A stretch of 64,000 nt of DNA from Candidatus Aphodovivens excrementavium. GTDB lineage: Bacteria > Actinomycetota > Coriobacteriia > Coriobacteriales > Eggerthellaceae. The DNA lies in the NCBI GenBank assembly GCA_018715935.1, contig DVKR01000033.1, forward strand, positions 56,383 through 120,382. Direction: 5' to 3'. The position numbers and the translations under genes are program-made. Below, one piece after another: positions 52,490 through 61,007 of this stretch; the first letter of the stretch is position 1, and every line of letters begins with the position of its first letter. The notes beneath the pieces are model-generated. The model had not been told where the DNA came from and did no database searches. It saw only the letters and a list, made by a program, of their open reading frames with translations.

Positions 52490-54057
52490 AGGCGCGCGCA
52501 CATACAAAAGGCCTGGTCGCTGCAATCGCGCTCGCAACTGCGTGTTTGACGCTTTTATGCACTTGCCCGGCAGAGGCGAAAACGCTCAATCGCCAAGGCT
52601 TCTCGGAAGTTCCTCCAGAAACGGTGAGCATCAACTACCCGCTCAAGATTTCGGAAGCAAGCTTTCAATCGAGCAACAGCGCTTTTCAAGTAACGAAGAC
52701 AAACGTATGGGGCGTCAACTGCACCGCCGTGAAGTATCGCCACCCCCTCAGCGCGGGAGAGCGAATTGCCGGGTCGTTTAGCCTTCAATGGCGCAACGCC
52801 GGCATCGACGACGACGGCGACGACATCAACCTCACGATCACCGTTTCAGGCATACAGGTAGACGACGCCGCAGACAGCCTCGTCATCCTCGACGACGCCT
52901 CGCATCTGTGCATGGACGCCATCACCTCGTCGGAGGATCCGGTCAACGTGCAAATGACCGTACGCATAGAGGTGGACAAAAACACGGCGTCGCCATACCC
53001 TGCGCCCGGAACAATGCTCATCGCGTTCACCGACATCGACGTCTCTAAAAGCGTTAACCGCTCCGAGCAGGTCGTCCTCAATTCGGGCTTCGGTAATACC
53101 GTCTGGGTGCCGCCCACCAACTTCCTTGACATCAGCAGCGATGCGACGAGGTTCACCGCCGCGCGCATTGACGAAGACACCTACGACAGCGGGTTCGTAA
53201 CCACCGGCTCCACAAGCGGCTGCGAGCTTACGTGGCAAGGCCACGGGTGCGGAACCTACCTGCTCATGCCCTTTAGGGCATACGACCAGAAAATCAAAGC
53301 AAGCGCAGGTGCCGGAGGAAGCATCTCCAATGCGGGAGACACCTATGTTCGCTGGAAGAACGACAAAACCTACACCATTAAGCCAAACGAGCATTACAGC
53401 ATCAAAGACGTGCTGGTGGACGGCAAAAGCGTTGGCGCCAAGAGCTCCTACACGTTCACAAAGGTCATCAGCAACCACACCATTCATGTCACATTCCAGG
53501 AAGACCCTCAGTACAGCGTGACCTTTGTTGACGGCTTTGGCAACGAGATATCAAAGCAAAGCGTCTATAAAGGCGATGCCGCCAAAGCGCCGCCCAACCC
53601 CACGCGCGATGAGTGGACCTACGTCGGTTGGGACAAGGACTTTTCGAACATTCAGGGGAATCTCACGGTAACCGCCCAATGGAAGCCCATCATTAAAGTG
53701 AAAGTGCCCACCTTAGTGGCATGCACCATCATGCCCGATGGATCGGTTGTTGCGCCCGACGGTTATGCAATAGAAAACCTCTCGCCCGTCGCAGTAGATC
53801 TGGAATCGGCAACAACCGCCAACATGCCCCCGTGTGGAAGCTACACCCTCACCGATGCCCAGGGAAGCGTGGTTCACGCCTTCAGCGAAGGCGCCGAGCA
53901 ACAGGGAGCGCCCGTGCATATAGACGTAGACGGAAAGGCACCGCTTACCTGGAACATAGGAGACCTAGTGGGCGAAGATGCGCAAGACATTCTCTACAAG
54001 GCACTTGAAGGCCCCACTTCGCTTTGCAACGTCACCTTTGTTTTCAGGGAGGCGTAG
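52486..54057 (+). CDS. Large secreted surface protein with InlB-type repeat and VPT-PDG domain
   Basis: A 523-residue protein with a Sec signal (GLVAAIALATACLTLLCTCP, cleavage near AEA-KTL). The N-terminal 240 residues are beta-rich and unassigned. Then come two repeat-like domains, ending in an InlB B-repeat/Flg_new-type unit (YSVTFVDGFGNEISKQSVYK ... YVGWDKDFSNIQGNLTVTAQ, about 345-395). The C-terminal domain (from VPTLVACTIMPDGSVVAP) shares its pattern with the 51583 gene product. There is no sorting signal or anchor of its own, so attachment may depend on the neighbouring LADTG protein. Translationally coupled to it. Confidence 0.75.
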   Translation: MKARAHTKGLVAAIALATACLTLLCTCPAEAKTLNRQGFSEVPPETVSINYPLKISEASFQSSNSAFQVTKTNVWGVNCTAVKYRHPLSAGERIAGSFSLQWRNAGIDDDGDDINLTITVSGIQVDDAADSLVILDDASHLCMDAITSSEDPVNVQMTVRIEVDKNTASPYPAPGTMLIAFTDIDVSKSVNRSEQVVLNSGFGNTVWVPPTNFLDISSDATRFTAARIDEDTYDSGFVTTGSTSGCELTWQGHGCGTYLLMPFRAYDQKIKASAGAGGSISNAGDTYVRWKNDKTYTIKPNEHYSIKDVLVDGKSVGAKSSYTFTKVISNHTIHVTFQEDPQYSVTFVDGFGNEISKQSVYKGDAAKAPPNPTRDEWTYVGWDKDFSNIQGNLTVTAQWKPIIKVKVPTLVACTIMPDGSVVAPDGYAIENLSPVAVDLESATTANMPPCGSYTLTDAQGSVVHAFSEGAEQQGAPVHIDVDGKAPLTWNIGDLVGEDAQDILYKALEGPTSLCNVTFVFREA

Positions 54058-54105
54058 GCTGGAAAGCGCCGGCGCGCGGCGGCTGCCCATGCGCGCTCAA
54101 GCTAC

Positions 54106-54135
54106 AGACGCCCTCAGCACATGCTGCGGGCGTCT
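54106..54135. terminator. Hairpin after the surface operon
   Basis: AGACGCCCTCAGC / GCTGCGGGCGTCT, a 13-bp stem with one mismatch and an ACAT loop, 48 bp after the stop. No T run, so a transcript end or stabilising hairpin. Confidence 0.55.
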
Positions 54136-54182
54136 TGCACTTCTAACGCTTCTATGGGAACGCGCGGCCTCTCAAACCGGCA

Positions 54183-55025
54183 TTACCGCGCACGCATGCG
54201 CACGCTCATGTCCAACGGCTTCGCAGAGAAGGGGGCAGTGGTTGCAATGCCGTCTACCCCCGTTGCCGCATATTCGGACACGTTGCCCGGGTTGATGCCG
54301 CCTGCGGCTATAAGCGTAAGATGGGGATCGATCCCCTTTAGCTCTTTCACCAAATCGGAAAGGTTTTCAACCGGAACCTTGTCGAACTGAACGCCGTCTA
54401 CGCCTGCACGCGCCAAAATGCGCGCCTGCTGCTCTGCCGCCTCTACGAACAGCTTCTTTTCCACGCAACGGCTTTTAATGCTGGGGAGCTCCTCCAAAAA
54501 GGCATCGAAGCCGCCCATGAACTCGATGTGGTGATCGAACACCAAAACCGTTTCGGAAAGGCCAAGCCGATGAGGCCATGCTCCTCCTGCGCGAACGGCG
54601 GCGGTCAGCAGATCTTTAGCTCCTGGCATGCTCTTTCGCGTAGTCAGGATTTCGCAGCGTGGGTTGACCGCGTGCGCCTTTTCGACCATCTGACGCGTTT
54701 TCGTGGCAACGGCAGACAGGTGGTCGAAGGTGTTCAAGCCAACCTTCCAAACCTGATGAAGCCCTGCCGCGCTTCCCCTCAGCGTCATAAACGCCTCCCC
54801 TGCCTGCACAAGCGACCCTGACGGTTTTGCATCAACCACTTCACAGCCCATATGCTCGGCGATGCGTCTCACTACTTCTGTTCCCGCCAGCGTGCACGCT
54901 TCGCGCGTGTAGTACTCCATTTCACCAGGCTGCTGAGATACCCCCAGCACTTCGCTTGTCAAATCGATGTAGGGAACATCTTCCGCAATGAGCTGATCTA
55001 TTCGAGCTTCGGGAAACCACACCAT
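54183..55025 (-). CDS. modD: ModD-like (quinolinate phosphoribosyltransferase family) protein
   Basis: A 280-residue protein of the nicotinate-nucleotide pyrophosphorylase fold. The ModD branch is favoured over NadC by MVWFPEARIDQLIAEDVPYI, MEYYTREACTLAGTEVVRRI and TRKSMPGAKDLLTAAVRAGG near the middle. NadC normally has HRKTxPG-type active sites with Arg; here LTTRKSMPG is kept. The function of ModD is not established; it is linked to molybdate uptake genes in many genomes, and modABC lie 5 kb away. The start at 55025 follows GGAGAACG. Confidence 0.82.
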   Translation of the reverse strand: MVWFPEARIDQLIAEDVPYIDLTSEVLGVSQQPGEMEYYTREACTLAGTEVVRRIAEHMGCEVVDAKPSGSLVQAGEAFMTLRGSAAGLHQVWKVGLNTFDHLSAVATKTRQMVEKAHAVNPRCEILTTRKSMPGAKDLLTAAVRAGGAWPHRLGLSETVLVFDHHIEFMGGFDAFLEELPSIKSRCVEKKLFVEAAEQQARILARAGVDGVQFDKVPVENLSDLVKELKGIDPHLTLIAAGGINPGNVSEYAATGVDGIATTAPFSAKPLDMSVRMRAR

Positions 55026-55189
55026 CGACGTTCTCCTTGTCTTAGCCGTACTGCGCACTCGACGCGTTTTGCGTCAACGCTGTGTATTATAGTCAATTTC
55101 GAATAAAGAAGAGCCCGGCGGGACCAGTTTTTCTGCATCGCCGAGCTCAGAGATCCAAGTTATTGCAAAACCGCTCCACGCCGTCGTTT

Positions 55190-56485
55190 CTACAGCTCGG
55201 AAATAATGCGCTTCGTGCGAGCAGAGCACTCTGCCTTAACTCGCTCGACATCAATTCCCGGCCATACGCCATCACGATAGACGACCTCGCCGTCGCACAA
55301 CGTCAGAACGACGTCGGAGCCGTGGCCTGCATATACAACGTTCATCAGCGGATCGGTCATAGGCCACCAAGAAGGGCCGGTCGTATCCACCACCGTTAGG
55401 TCGGCTTTCATGCCAACCTTGATCAAGCCGCAATCTTCGCGACCTTGCGACAAAGCTCCCCCACGCGTTGCGGCAGCAAGCGCCTGCTTGGGGGTTACTG
55501 CCGTGGGGTCGCACAGGTTTCCCTTGGACAAAACAGCCATAAGGTACAAGTCTTGGAACATGTCGTGATTGTTGTTGGAGGCCATGCCGTCAGTGCCCAG
55601 GCACACGTTCACGCCGCGCTCAAGCATCTTGACGATAGGGGCAAACCCGCTTCCCAGCTTCATATTGGAAGCCGGGTTGTGCGCCACCCACACGCCGTGT
55701 TCTTTTAGTATCTCCAAGTCGGCATCGTCGCACCATACGCAGTGTGCCGCCGTCGTGGGCGAGTCGAACACGCCGATGCTGGCGAAGTAGGCAGCGGGGG
55801 TCATGCCGTTGTGGCGCTCCTTGCACTCCTCGTGCTCGCTTTTGGTCTCGGACAAGTGCAGGTGCATGCGCAGGCCTGCCGCCTTGGTGACTTCGGCAAT
55901 GTCGCGGCACGTCTGCTCGTTGGAGGTGTACTCGGCATGGATGTTGTAGTCGACGAGGATGCGGCCGTTCAGCGCACCGTGGTACGTTTTGATGTATTCC
56001 TTCATCTTGGCGGCGATGGCGTATTCGGCAAACGGCTTGGTCTCGAAGAACAACTCGCTTTCGCACACGTTCATCTTGATTCCCGCCTCGTCAACCGCGC
56101 GAACGCGCTCGTCGGTGGCGTAGTACATATCCGAAAAACTCACGCAACCGTAGCGCGTCATCTCGGCGCATGCCAGAAGGGTTCCCCAGTAGTTGTCCTC
56201 GGGCGTCATCTTTGCCTCGAACGGCCAGCACTTGGTTTCAAGCCACGCCTGCAAGGGAAGGTTTTCGGCATAGCCGCGCAGCAGCGTCATGGGAGCATGC
56301 GCATGCGCATTGTAGAATGCCGGCAGCATGAGCTTTCCGCCGCCATCGTAAACCTCACCGTAGGATTCAGCATCAGCCGGAGCCTCGGTGCCGATGTAGC
56401 CGATGCGCCCGTCTTTTACGCCAACCCATCGAGAGGACTGGTAGTCAAGGTTCTCGTCTAGCAGGTCGATGTTTTTAAACAGCAT
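55190..56485 (-). CDS. mtaD: 5-methylthioadenosine/S-adenosylhomocysteine deaminase (amidohydrolase)
   Basis: A 431-residue metal-dependent hydrolase of the MtaD/SsnA group. Metal ligands are HAHAPMT (HxH, about 60), NIHAEYT, TAAHCVWCDD and GTDGMASNNNHDMFQDLYLM. It should deaminate SAH, MTA or a related adenosine derivative to the inosine form. An SsnA/guanine deaminase-like role is the alternative. The ATG at 56485 follows AGGAGG. It is divergent from mrp. AhcY elsewhere in the window uses the same substrate. Confidence 0.82.
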   Translation of the reverse strand: MLFKNIDLLDENLDYQSSRWVGVKDGRIGYIGTEAPADAESYGEVYDGGGKLMLPAFYNAHAHAPMTLLRGYAENLPLQAWLETKCWPFEAKMTPEDNYWGTLLACAEMTRYGCVSFSDMYYATDERVRAVDEAGIKMNVCESELFFETKPFAEYAIAAKMKEYIKTYHGALNGRILVDYNIHAEYTSNEQTCRDIAEVTKAAGLRMHLHLSETKSEHEECKERHNGMTPAAYFASIGVFDSPTTAAHCVWCDDADLEILKEHGVWVAHNPASNMKLGSGFAPIVKMLERGVNVCLGTDGMASNNNHDMFQDLYLMAVLSKGNLCDPTAVTPKQALAAATRGGALSQGREDCGLIKVGMKADLTVVDTTGPSWWPMTDPLMNVVYAGHGSDVVLTLCDGEVVYRDGVWPGIDVERVKAECSARTKRIISEL

Positions 56486-56637
56486 GCGTCCTCCTATGCA
56501 CAAAGCCATTGCATTCTTCGCCGAGGCAAAATTCCCAAACGTATAGGATTATATCCAATAATAGCGAACACCGGCAAACGGCAAGACTATTCGCCAGAAA
56601 GAAAAACCTTTCCGTACGGCACGGAATAGATGACCTC

Positions 56638-56667
56638 CTGACACTATCTGTTGTCAACAGGTATGCT
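56638..56667 (+). promoter_or_regulatory. Putative mrp promoter with palindrome in the spacer
   Basis: -35 CTGACA (56638-56643), 18-bp spacer, -10 TATGCT (56662-56667). A perfect palindrome CTGTTGTCAACAG (56648-56660) sits inside the spacer, the place used by MerR-type or other operator-bound regulators. Confidence 0.45.
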
Positions 56668-56727
56668 ATCATCCGCACAGACGAGATATGCGCCATGAGG
56701 AGCATGGCGTGTGCAAGGAGGTAATTC

Positions 56728-57579
56728 ATGGCAGAAGAAGAATGCACGCACGAGTGCTCAAGCTGCGGCGTTGCGGGCTGCGGGGATCGCACGGTCGCCG
56801 GCCCAACCACCCTTCAAACCGACGCGCACAGCAACATCAAACGCGTCATCGGCGTGGTAAGCGGCAAAGGCGGCGTGGGCAAATCGCTGGTTACCAGCTT
56901 GCTTGCCAGCCAAATGCAAAAGCGCGGGTTCAAGGTTGGCATTCTGGACGCCGACGTGACCGGCCCGTCCATTCCTAAAACGTTCGGGATCCACGGCCAT
57001 GTTGTAGCCGACATCGACGGAATCTTCCCCGCCGAAACCGAAAGCGGCATCAAGGTGATGTCGGTGAACCTGCTGCTTCCCGAAGAAGACGCTCCGGTCG
57101 CGTGGCGCGGCCCGGTAGTTTCCGGCATTATCAGCCAGTTCTGGGGAGAGACGCACTGGGGAGACATCGACTACCTGTTCGTTGACATGCCTCCGGGAAC
57201 CTCCGATGTGTTCCTAACGGTGTTCCAGTCGCTGCCGGTAGACGGCATCGTCACCGTTTCGGCGCCGCAGGAGCTCGTTGCCATGATCGTAGGCAAAGCC
57301 GTCAACCTGGCGCACAGCCTTAACGTGCCGGTCATTGGCCTGGTTGAGAACATGGCCTATTTCCCGTGCGACGAGTGCGGCAAGAAACACTACATCTTTG
57401 GCGACCCGCAAGGCGAAGACGTTGCCAAAAAGTACGATATCCCCGCCTACGCAACCCTTCCCATCGATCCTCAATTCGCGCGCTTGTGCGACGAAGGCAA
57501 GGTGGAGGAATACGAGATCGGCGATGCGCTCGACTGCATTATCGAGCAGGTTGAGGCTGCGAAGCGCGAGGAAAAGTAA
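56728..57579 (+). CDS. Mrp/NBP35-type Fe-S cluster carrier ATPase
   Basis: A 283-residue P-loop protein (ApbC/Mrp family) that carries and transfers 4Fe-4S clusters. The deviant Walker A is GKGGVGKS near residue 45, and ILDADVTGPSIPKTFG follows. The N-terminus has a CTHECSSCGVAGCG cluster, like the ferredoxin-type Cys of NBP35. Near the C-terminus a CDECG pair (about 213) would bridge the transferred cluster in the dimer. The ATG follows a perfect AAGGAGGT. It could take clusters made by SufCB. Confidence 0.9.
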   Translation: MAEEECTHECSSCGVAGCGDRTVAGPTTLQTDAHSNIKRVIGVVSGKGGVGKSLVTSLLASQMQKRGFKVGILDADVTGPSIPKTFGIHGHVVADIDGIFPAETESGIKVMSVNLLLPEEDAPVAWRGPVVSGIISQFWGETHWGDIDYLFVDMPPGTSDVFLTVFQSLPVDGIVTVSAPQELVAMIVGKAVNLAHSLNVPVIGLVENMAYFPCDECGKKHYIFGDPQGEDVAKKYDIPAYATLPIDPQFARLCDEGKVEEYEIGDALDCIIEQVEAAKREEK

Positions 57580-57656
57580 GCCGGCTCGGCTCTCGATTCT
57601 TTCGGAAAGAAGAGCAGGCCGGCGCCTGACAGCGTGAGGCGTCGGCTCAAAGAAAA

Positions 57657-57696
57657 CGCCCCCTTGATGGACGAAAGTCCAACCGAGGGGGCGTTT
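57657..57696. terminator. Bidirectional terminator between mrp and the aldo-keto reductase
   Basis: CGCCCCC / GGGGGCG outer stem and TTGGAC-like inner pairing (TGGACGAAAGTCCA), flanked by AAAA on the left and TTT on the right, so it can stop both converging transcripts. Confidence 0.8.
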
Positions 57697-57740
57697 CTCG
57701 TTTCCCGAACGCCTTTTACGCGCGTGCGCTAAAAGGAGCT

Positions 57741-58880
57741 TTACGCTTTGAGCATGTCGGCAAAATCTGCCAGCGCCGCGGGGATGTCGATCTGCTGCGG
57801 GCACACCGCCGCGCAGCTGCCACAGCCGATGCAAGCCTGGGGACGCTTGTCTTCGGGCATCACGCCAATCGCCATCGGGGCGATAAACCCGCCGCCAGTA
57901 ACCTTGTGCTCATTGTAGAGCTCGAGTAGACGCGGGATGTCCAACTCAAGAGGACAGTGGCTCGTGCAGTAACGGCACGCAGTGCAGGGAAGCACGTTGC
58001 CGTGAGTGATTTCGGCAGCTGCGGCGGAAACGGCAGCCTGCTCTTCATCGGTAAGCGGCTTGGCCTCGTCGAAGACGGCGATGTTCTCCTTCATCTGATC
58101 GAGAGAAGATGCGCCGGACAGGATGGTAACGACCTCGGGGCGCGACAGCAGCCAGCGCAACGCCCACGAGACCGGCGCCTCGTCGGGGTTGACAGCGGCG
58201 AGCTTCTCGCGCGCCGATTCGGGCAGCCGATTGACCAGCTGACCGCCGCGAACCGGCTCCATCACCCATACGGGAATGCCGTGCTTGGCAAGAAGCTCTA
58301 CCTTGCCCTTAGCATCCTGGAATTCCCAATCGAGATAGTTAAGCTGAACTTGGCAAAACTCCATATGCTCGCCGTACGCATCAAGGAAGCGCTCGAGCAC
58401 GTCCATGCCGCCGTGAATGGAAAAGCCCAGATGGCGGATGCGGCCGGCCTTTTTCTGCTCGAGCAGATAGCTGATCGTGCCATACGTGGAGTCGTCCAGG
58501 TACTGCTCGATGTTCAGCTCGCACACGTTGTGGGCAAGATAGAAGTCGAAATGGTCGACCTGGCACTTCTCAAGCTGCTTTTCGAAGATCTCGGGCGTTT
58601 TGCCGAAATTGGAAACGTCGTAGCCAGGGAACTTGTCCGCCAGGTTGAACGAATCGCGCGGGTGCTTGGCAAGTGCGCGGCCAATCACCAGCTCGGAAGT
58701 GCCGGCGTGATAGCCCCAAGCGGTGTCGAAGTAGTTGACGCCATGCGCCAACGCGTAGTCGACCATCTCGGCTGCAGCCGACTCGTCGATCTTTGCGTCG
58801 TCGCCGTCGATTACTGGCAGGCGCATGCAGCCCATGGCATAGGCAGACAGCTTCTCGTCTTGGAAATCGCGGTAGATCAC
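57741..58880 (-). CDS. Aldo/keto reductase with C-terminal 4Fe-4S ferredoxin domain
   Basis: A 379-residue protein. The TIM-barrel AKR domain (1 to about 290) shows the catalytic set in GVNYFDTAWGYHAG (Asp, Tyr), LADKFPG (Lys) and YLAHNVC (His). The C-terminal domain holds two 4Fe-4S motifs, CTACRYCTSHCPL and CIGCGSCAAVCPQ. Such fusions are frequent in anaerobes and may couple ferredoxin-level electrons to carbonyl or other reductions; the substrate is unknown. Converges with mrp. Confidence 0.88.
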   Translation of the reverse strand: MIYRDFQDEKLSAYAMGCMRLPVIDGDDAKIDESAAAEMVDYALAHGVNYFDTAWGYHAGTSELVIGRALAKHPRDSFNLADKFPGYDVSNFGKTPEIFEKQLEKCQVDHFDFYLAHNVCELNIEQYLDDSTYGTISYLLEQKKAGRIRHLGFSIHGGMDVLERFLDAYGEHMEFCQVQLNYLDWEFQDAKGKVELLAKHGIPVWVMEPVRGGQLVNRLPESAREKLAAVNPDEAPVSWALRWLLSRPEVVTILSGASSLDQMKENIAVFDEAKPLTDEEQAAVSAAAAEITHGNVLPCTACRYCTSHCPLELDIPRLLELYNEHKVTGGGFIAPMAIGVMPEDKRPQACIGCGSCAAVCPQQIDIPAALADFADMLKA

Positions 58881-59182
58881 GGATGCCTCCTTGAGTATCC
58901 CCTCTTGAACGGAACGGTTTAACGGCTCGCAAAAAGAGCACAGCAGCGCGACGCGAGCGCGCTAACGGTATTGAACACCCTGGAGCTTGCTCTAAGTGAA
59001 GCGGCAAGGCGAGAATCTGAAAAGAACTCCATATTTCCGCTCGCAAGCACGGTGATGCGTGCAGTCTAGCTTCTGCAGCGCTGCGCCCGCAGCAAAACGT
59101 CGGACGCAGAGCGCGCCGCAAAGCGTCAGACGCGGGGCACGCCAAGCTTCGCGATGCCCGCAGCCCGAAACGGCAAGCGAGC
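58881..59182. other. Gene-free region between the AKR and cysE genes
   Basis: 302 bp without a credible gene. It holds the leader of the leftward AKR gene at its left end, a 26-bp repeat pair at 59092-59143, and otherwise GC-rich sequence with GCGC/CGCG runs in its right half. I see no terminator or promoter consensus. Confidence 0.4.
59092..59143. repeat. Two degenerate 26-bp tandem repeats
   Basis: The units 59092-59117 and 59118-59143 differ at about five positions. Both start GCAAA(A/G)CGTC and end GCACGCC or GCGCGCC. They lie just downstream of cysE (leftward transcription), like the other short arrays at gene ends. Confidence 0.5.
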
Positions 59183-60094
59183 CTAGTCGCGCTCTCCCGG
59201 CTGGCGCACGGTGATCTCCTGCTCTTTTACCGACACGCGCGAATGAGGCGGAACGGAAAACGTGACGAAAGTAGAACCGGCGATGACCGACCCTTCTCCG
59301 ATTACGGTCTCTCCGCCCAAGACGGAAGCATTGGAGTAAATCGTTACGTTGTCGCCGATGGTCGGATGGCGCTTGACTCCCGCCAAACGCTGTCCGCCGC
59401 GCGTTGAAAGCGCGCCAAGCGTCACGCCCTGATACAGCTTAACGTGATTGCCGATTTCAGTCGTCTCGCCGATGACGACGCCCGTTCCGTGGTCAATGAA
59501 GAAGTATTCGCCGATTTTGGCGCCCGCACCGATGTCGATTCCCGTACCCGAGTGCGCCAGCTCGGTCATGATGCGAGGAATGATGGGGACCTTTTGCTCG
59601 TACAGCACATGCGCAATGCGGTACACGTAGATCGCATACAGCCCGGGATAGGCGAAGATCACTTCCTCTTTCGAGCCGGCAGCAGGGTCGCCGTCAAACA
59701 GCGCCTGCACATCGGTTAGCAGCACGCGTTGGATGTTGGGCAGCTCTTCGAAAAAAGCGACCATGATTTCGTCGGAGCGCTGCTGGATCTCGTCGGGAGC
59801 ACACCGAGAGTCGGGGTCGTCGGAGGTGTAGGTGAGCGCCAACACGATCTGCTCGCGCAGCTCGCGCTCCACCTCGATAAGCGTGTTGCCGATAAAGTAC
59901 GAGGGGCTCGCGGCGGCAGAAAGCATTTCTGGGCCAAAATAGCCGGGAAACAGGACACGGCGCAAAGTCTTCAGAACATTCTTCACTGCAAGCCGGCTCG
60001 GAAAACGTCTGCCGGGCTTCGTAAAGAAGATCTCGTCAACTTCGTAGTTTTTCTCTATTTCCTTTACGATACGGTCGAGGTTTTCTCCAAACAT
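59183..60094 (-). CDS. cysE: Serine O-acetyltransferase (EpsC/CysE type)
   Basis: A 303-residue SATase making O-acetylserine for cysteine synthesis. The N-terminus (1 to about 165) is helical (MFGENLDRIVKEIEKNYEVD ... FPGYFG), as in the EpsC-type enzymes that carry an extended N-terminal domain. The left-handed hexapeptide helix follows with HSGTGIDIGAGAKIGEYFFI, IDHGTGVVIGETTEIGN and LYQGVTLGALS. The catalytic His pair is in the two GxGIDIHPG/IDHGTG-type segments. The start at 60094 follows AAGAGGCG. No cysK is adjacent. Confidence 0.88.
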   Translation of the reverse strand: MFGENLDRIVKEIEKNYEVDEIFFTKPGRRFPSRLAVKNVLKTLRRVLFPGYFGPEMLSAAASPSYFIGNTLIEVERELREQIVLALTYTSDDPDSRCAPDEIQQRSDEIMVAFFEELPNIQRVLLTDVQALFDGDPAAGSKEEVIFAYPGLYAIYVYRIAHVLYEQKVPIIPRIMTELAHSGTGIDIGAGAKIGEYFFIDHGTGVVIGETTEIGNHVKLYQGVTLGALSTRGGQRLAGVKRHPTIGDNVTIYSNASVLGGETVIGEGSVIAGSTFVTFSVPPHSRVSVKEQEITVRQPGERD

Positions 60095-60274
60095 GACGCC
60101 TCTTACATGCACATGCGGTAATGTTTCGGTACTTTCTTATTGAAACACACTTCGCCCGCAGCCGTATTTCGAGTCGGCTAAGAACAGGCAAAATCTCAGA
60201 CCGAGAAGCGCAGATTCACGCGCACGGCAACGCAATGCCAGTTCACGTTTTGCCGCGAGCGCCCGCACGTTGCG

Positions 60275-60997
60275 TCAGAGCGCACGAACCCTGCCCAAAA
60301 ACGCCGCGACATCGGGATCGCAGCGCGCGTCAAACAGCTCTGAGGCTGGCAGGATGCAACGCAAGCGCCCATCCAGCACGATACCCACGCGATCCGCCAA
60401 CATCGCCGCCTCGTTGAAATCGTGCGTGACGAACACGATTGTGCAGTCGAAGCGCGCATGGATATCGCGCACGGTCTCGTACATGCGCTCCTTGGTAGAA
60501 GGGTCGAGCGCGGAAAACGGCTCGTCGAGCAGTAGGATTTCGGGGCGCAGCACCAGCGCGCGCGCCAGGGCCGTTCGCTGAGACTCCCCTCCGCTGATAA
60601 TGCCGGGGTGTTTGTCGGCAATTCCCTCAATACCGAACAGAGCCAACTGACTGTTGACGCGCCGATCGATCTCTTCCCGCGGATAGCCGTTCATCTTCAG
60701 GCCGTACGCGATGTTGTTGCGCACCGTCATATGCGGAAACAAGGCATGATCCTGATACACCACGCCCATATGACGTTGCTGAATGGGGAGGCTTGCCGCA
60801 TCTTTTCCATCGAGAAGAATGCTTCCGCTGTCAAAGGGAAAAGCGCCTGCTATCGCCTCCATGAGCACCGTCTTGCCCGCACCGGTTCTGCCCAATATCG
60901 CAAACACCTCGCGCGGCTTGATTTCAAGCTCGTCAACGTGCAAGGTGAACGTACCGCGCGTGACTACAAGATCGCGTATCGCTATGCTTCCCGCCAC
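60275..60997 (-). CDS. modC: Molybdate/tungstate ABC transporter ATP-binding protein
   Basis: A 240-residue ATPase. Walker A is GRTGAGKT, Q-loop VYQDHALFPHMTV, signature ISGGESQRTALARAL, Walker B ILLLDEPFSALD and H-loop FVTHDFNEA. It lacks the C-terminal MOP/TOBE regulatory domain of canonical ModC (about 350 residues), so it is a short form like those of tungstate or WtpC-type systems. The GTG at 60997 follows GGCGAGG. Gene order modA-modB-modC on one transcript. Confidence 0.85.
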   Translation of the reverse strand: MAGSIAIRDLVVTRGTFTLHVDELEIKPREVFAILGRTGAGKTVLMEAIAGAFPFDSGSILLDGKDAASLPIQQRHMGVVYQDHALFPHMTVRNNIAYGLKMNGYPREEIDRRVNSQLALFGIEGIADKHPGIISGGESQRTALARALVLRPEILLLDEPFSALDPSTKERMYETVRDIHARFDCTIVFVTHDFNEAAMLADRVGIVLDGRLRCILPASELFDARCDPDVAAFLGRVRAL

Positions 60998-61007
60998 AGA
61001 CCTCGCC

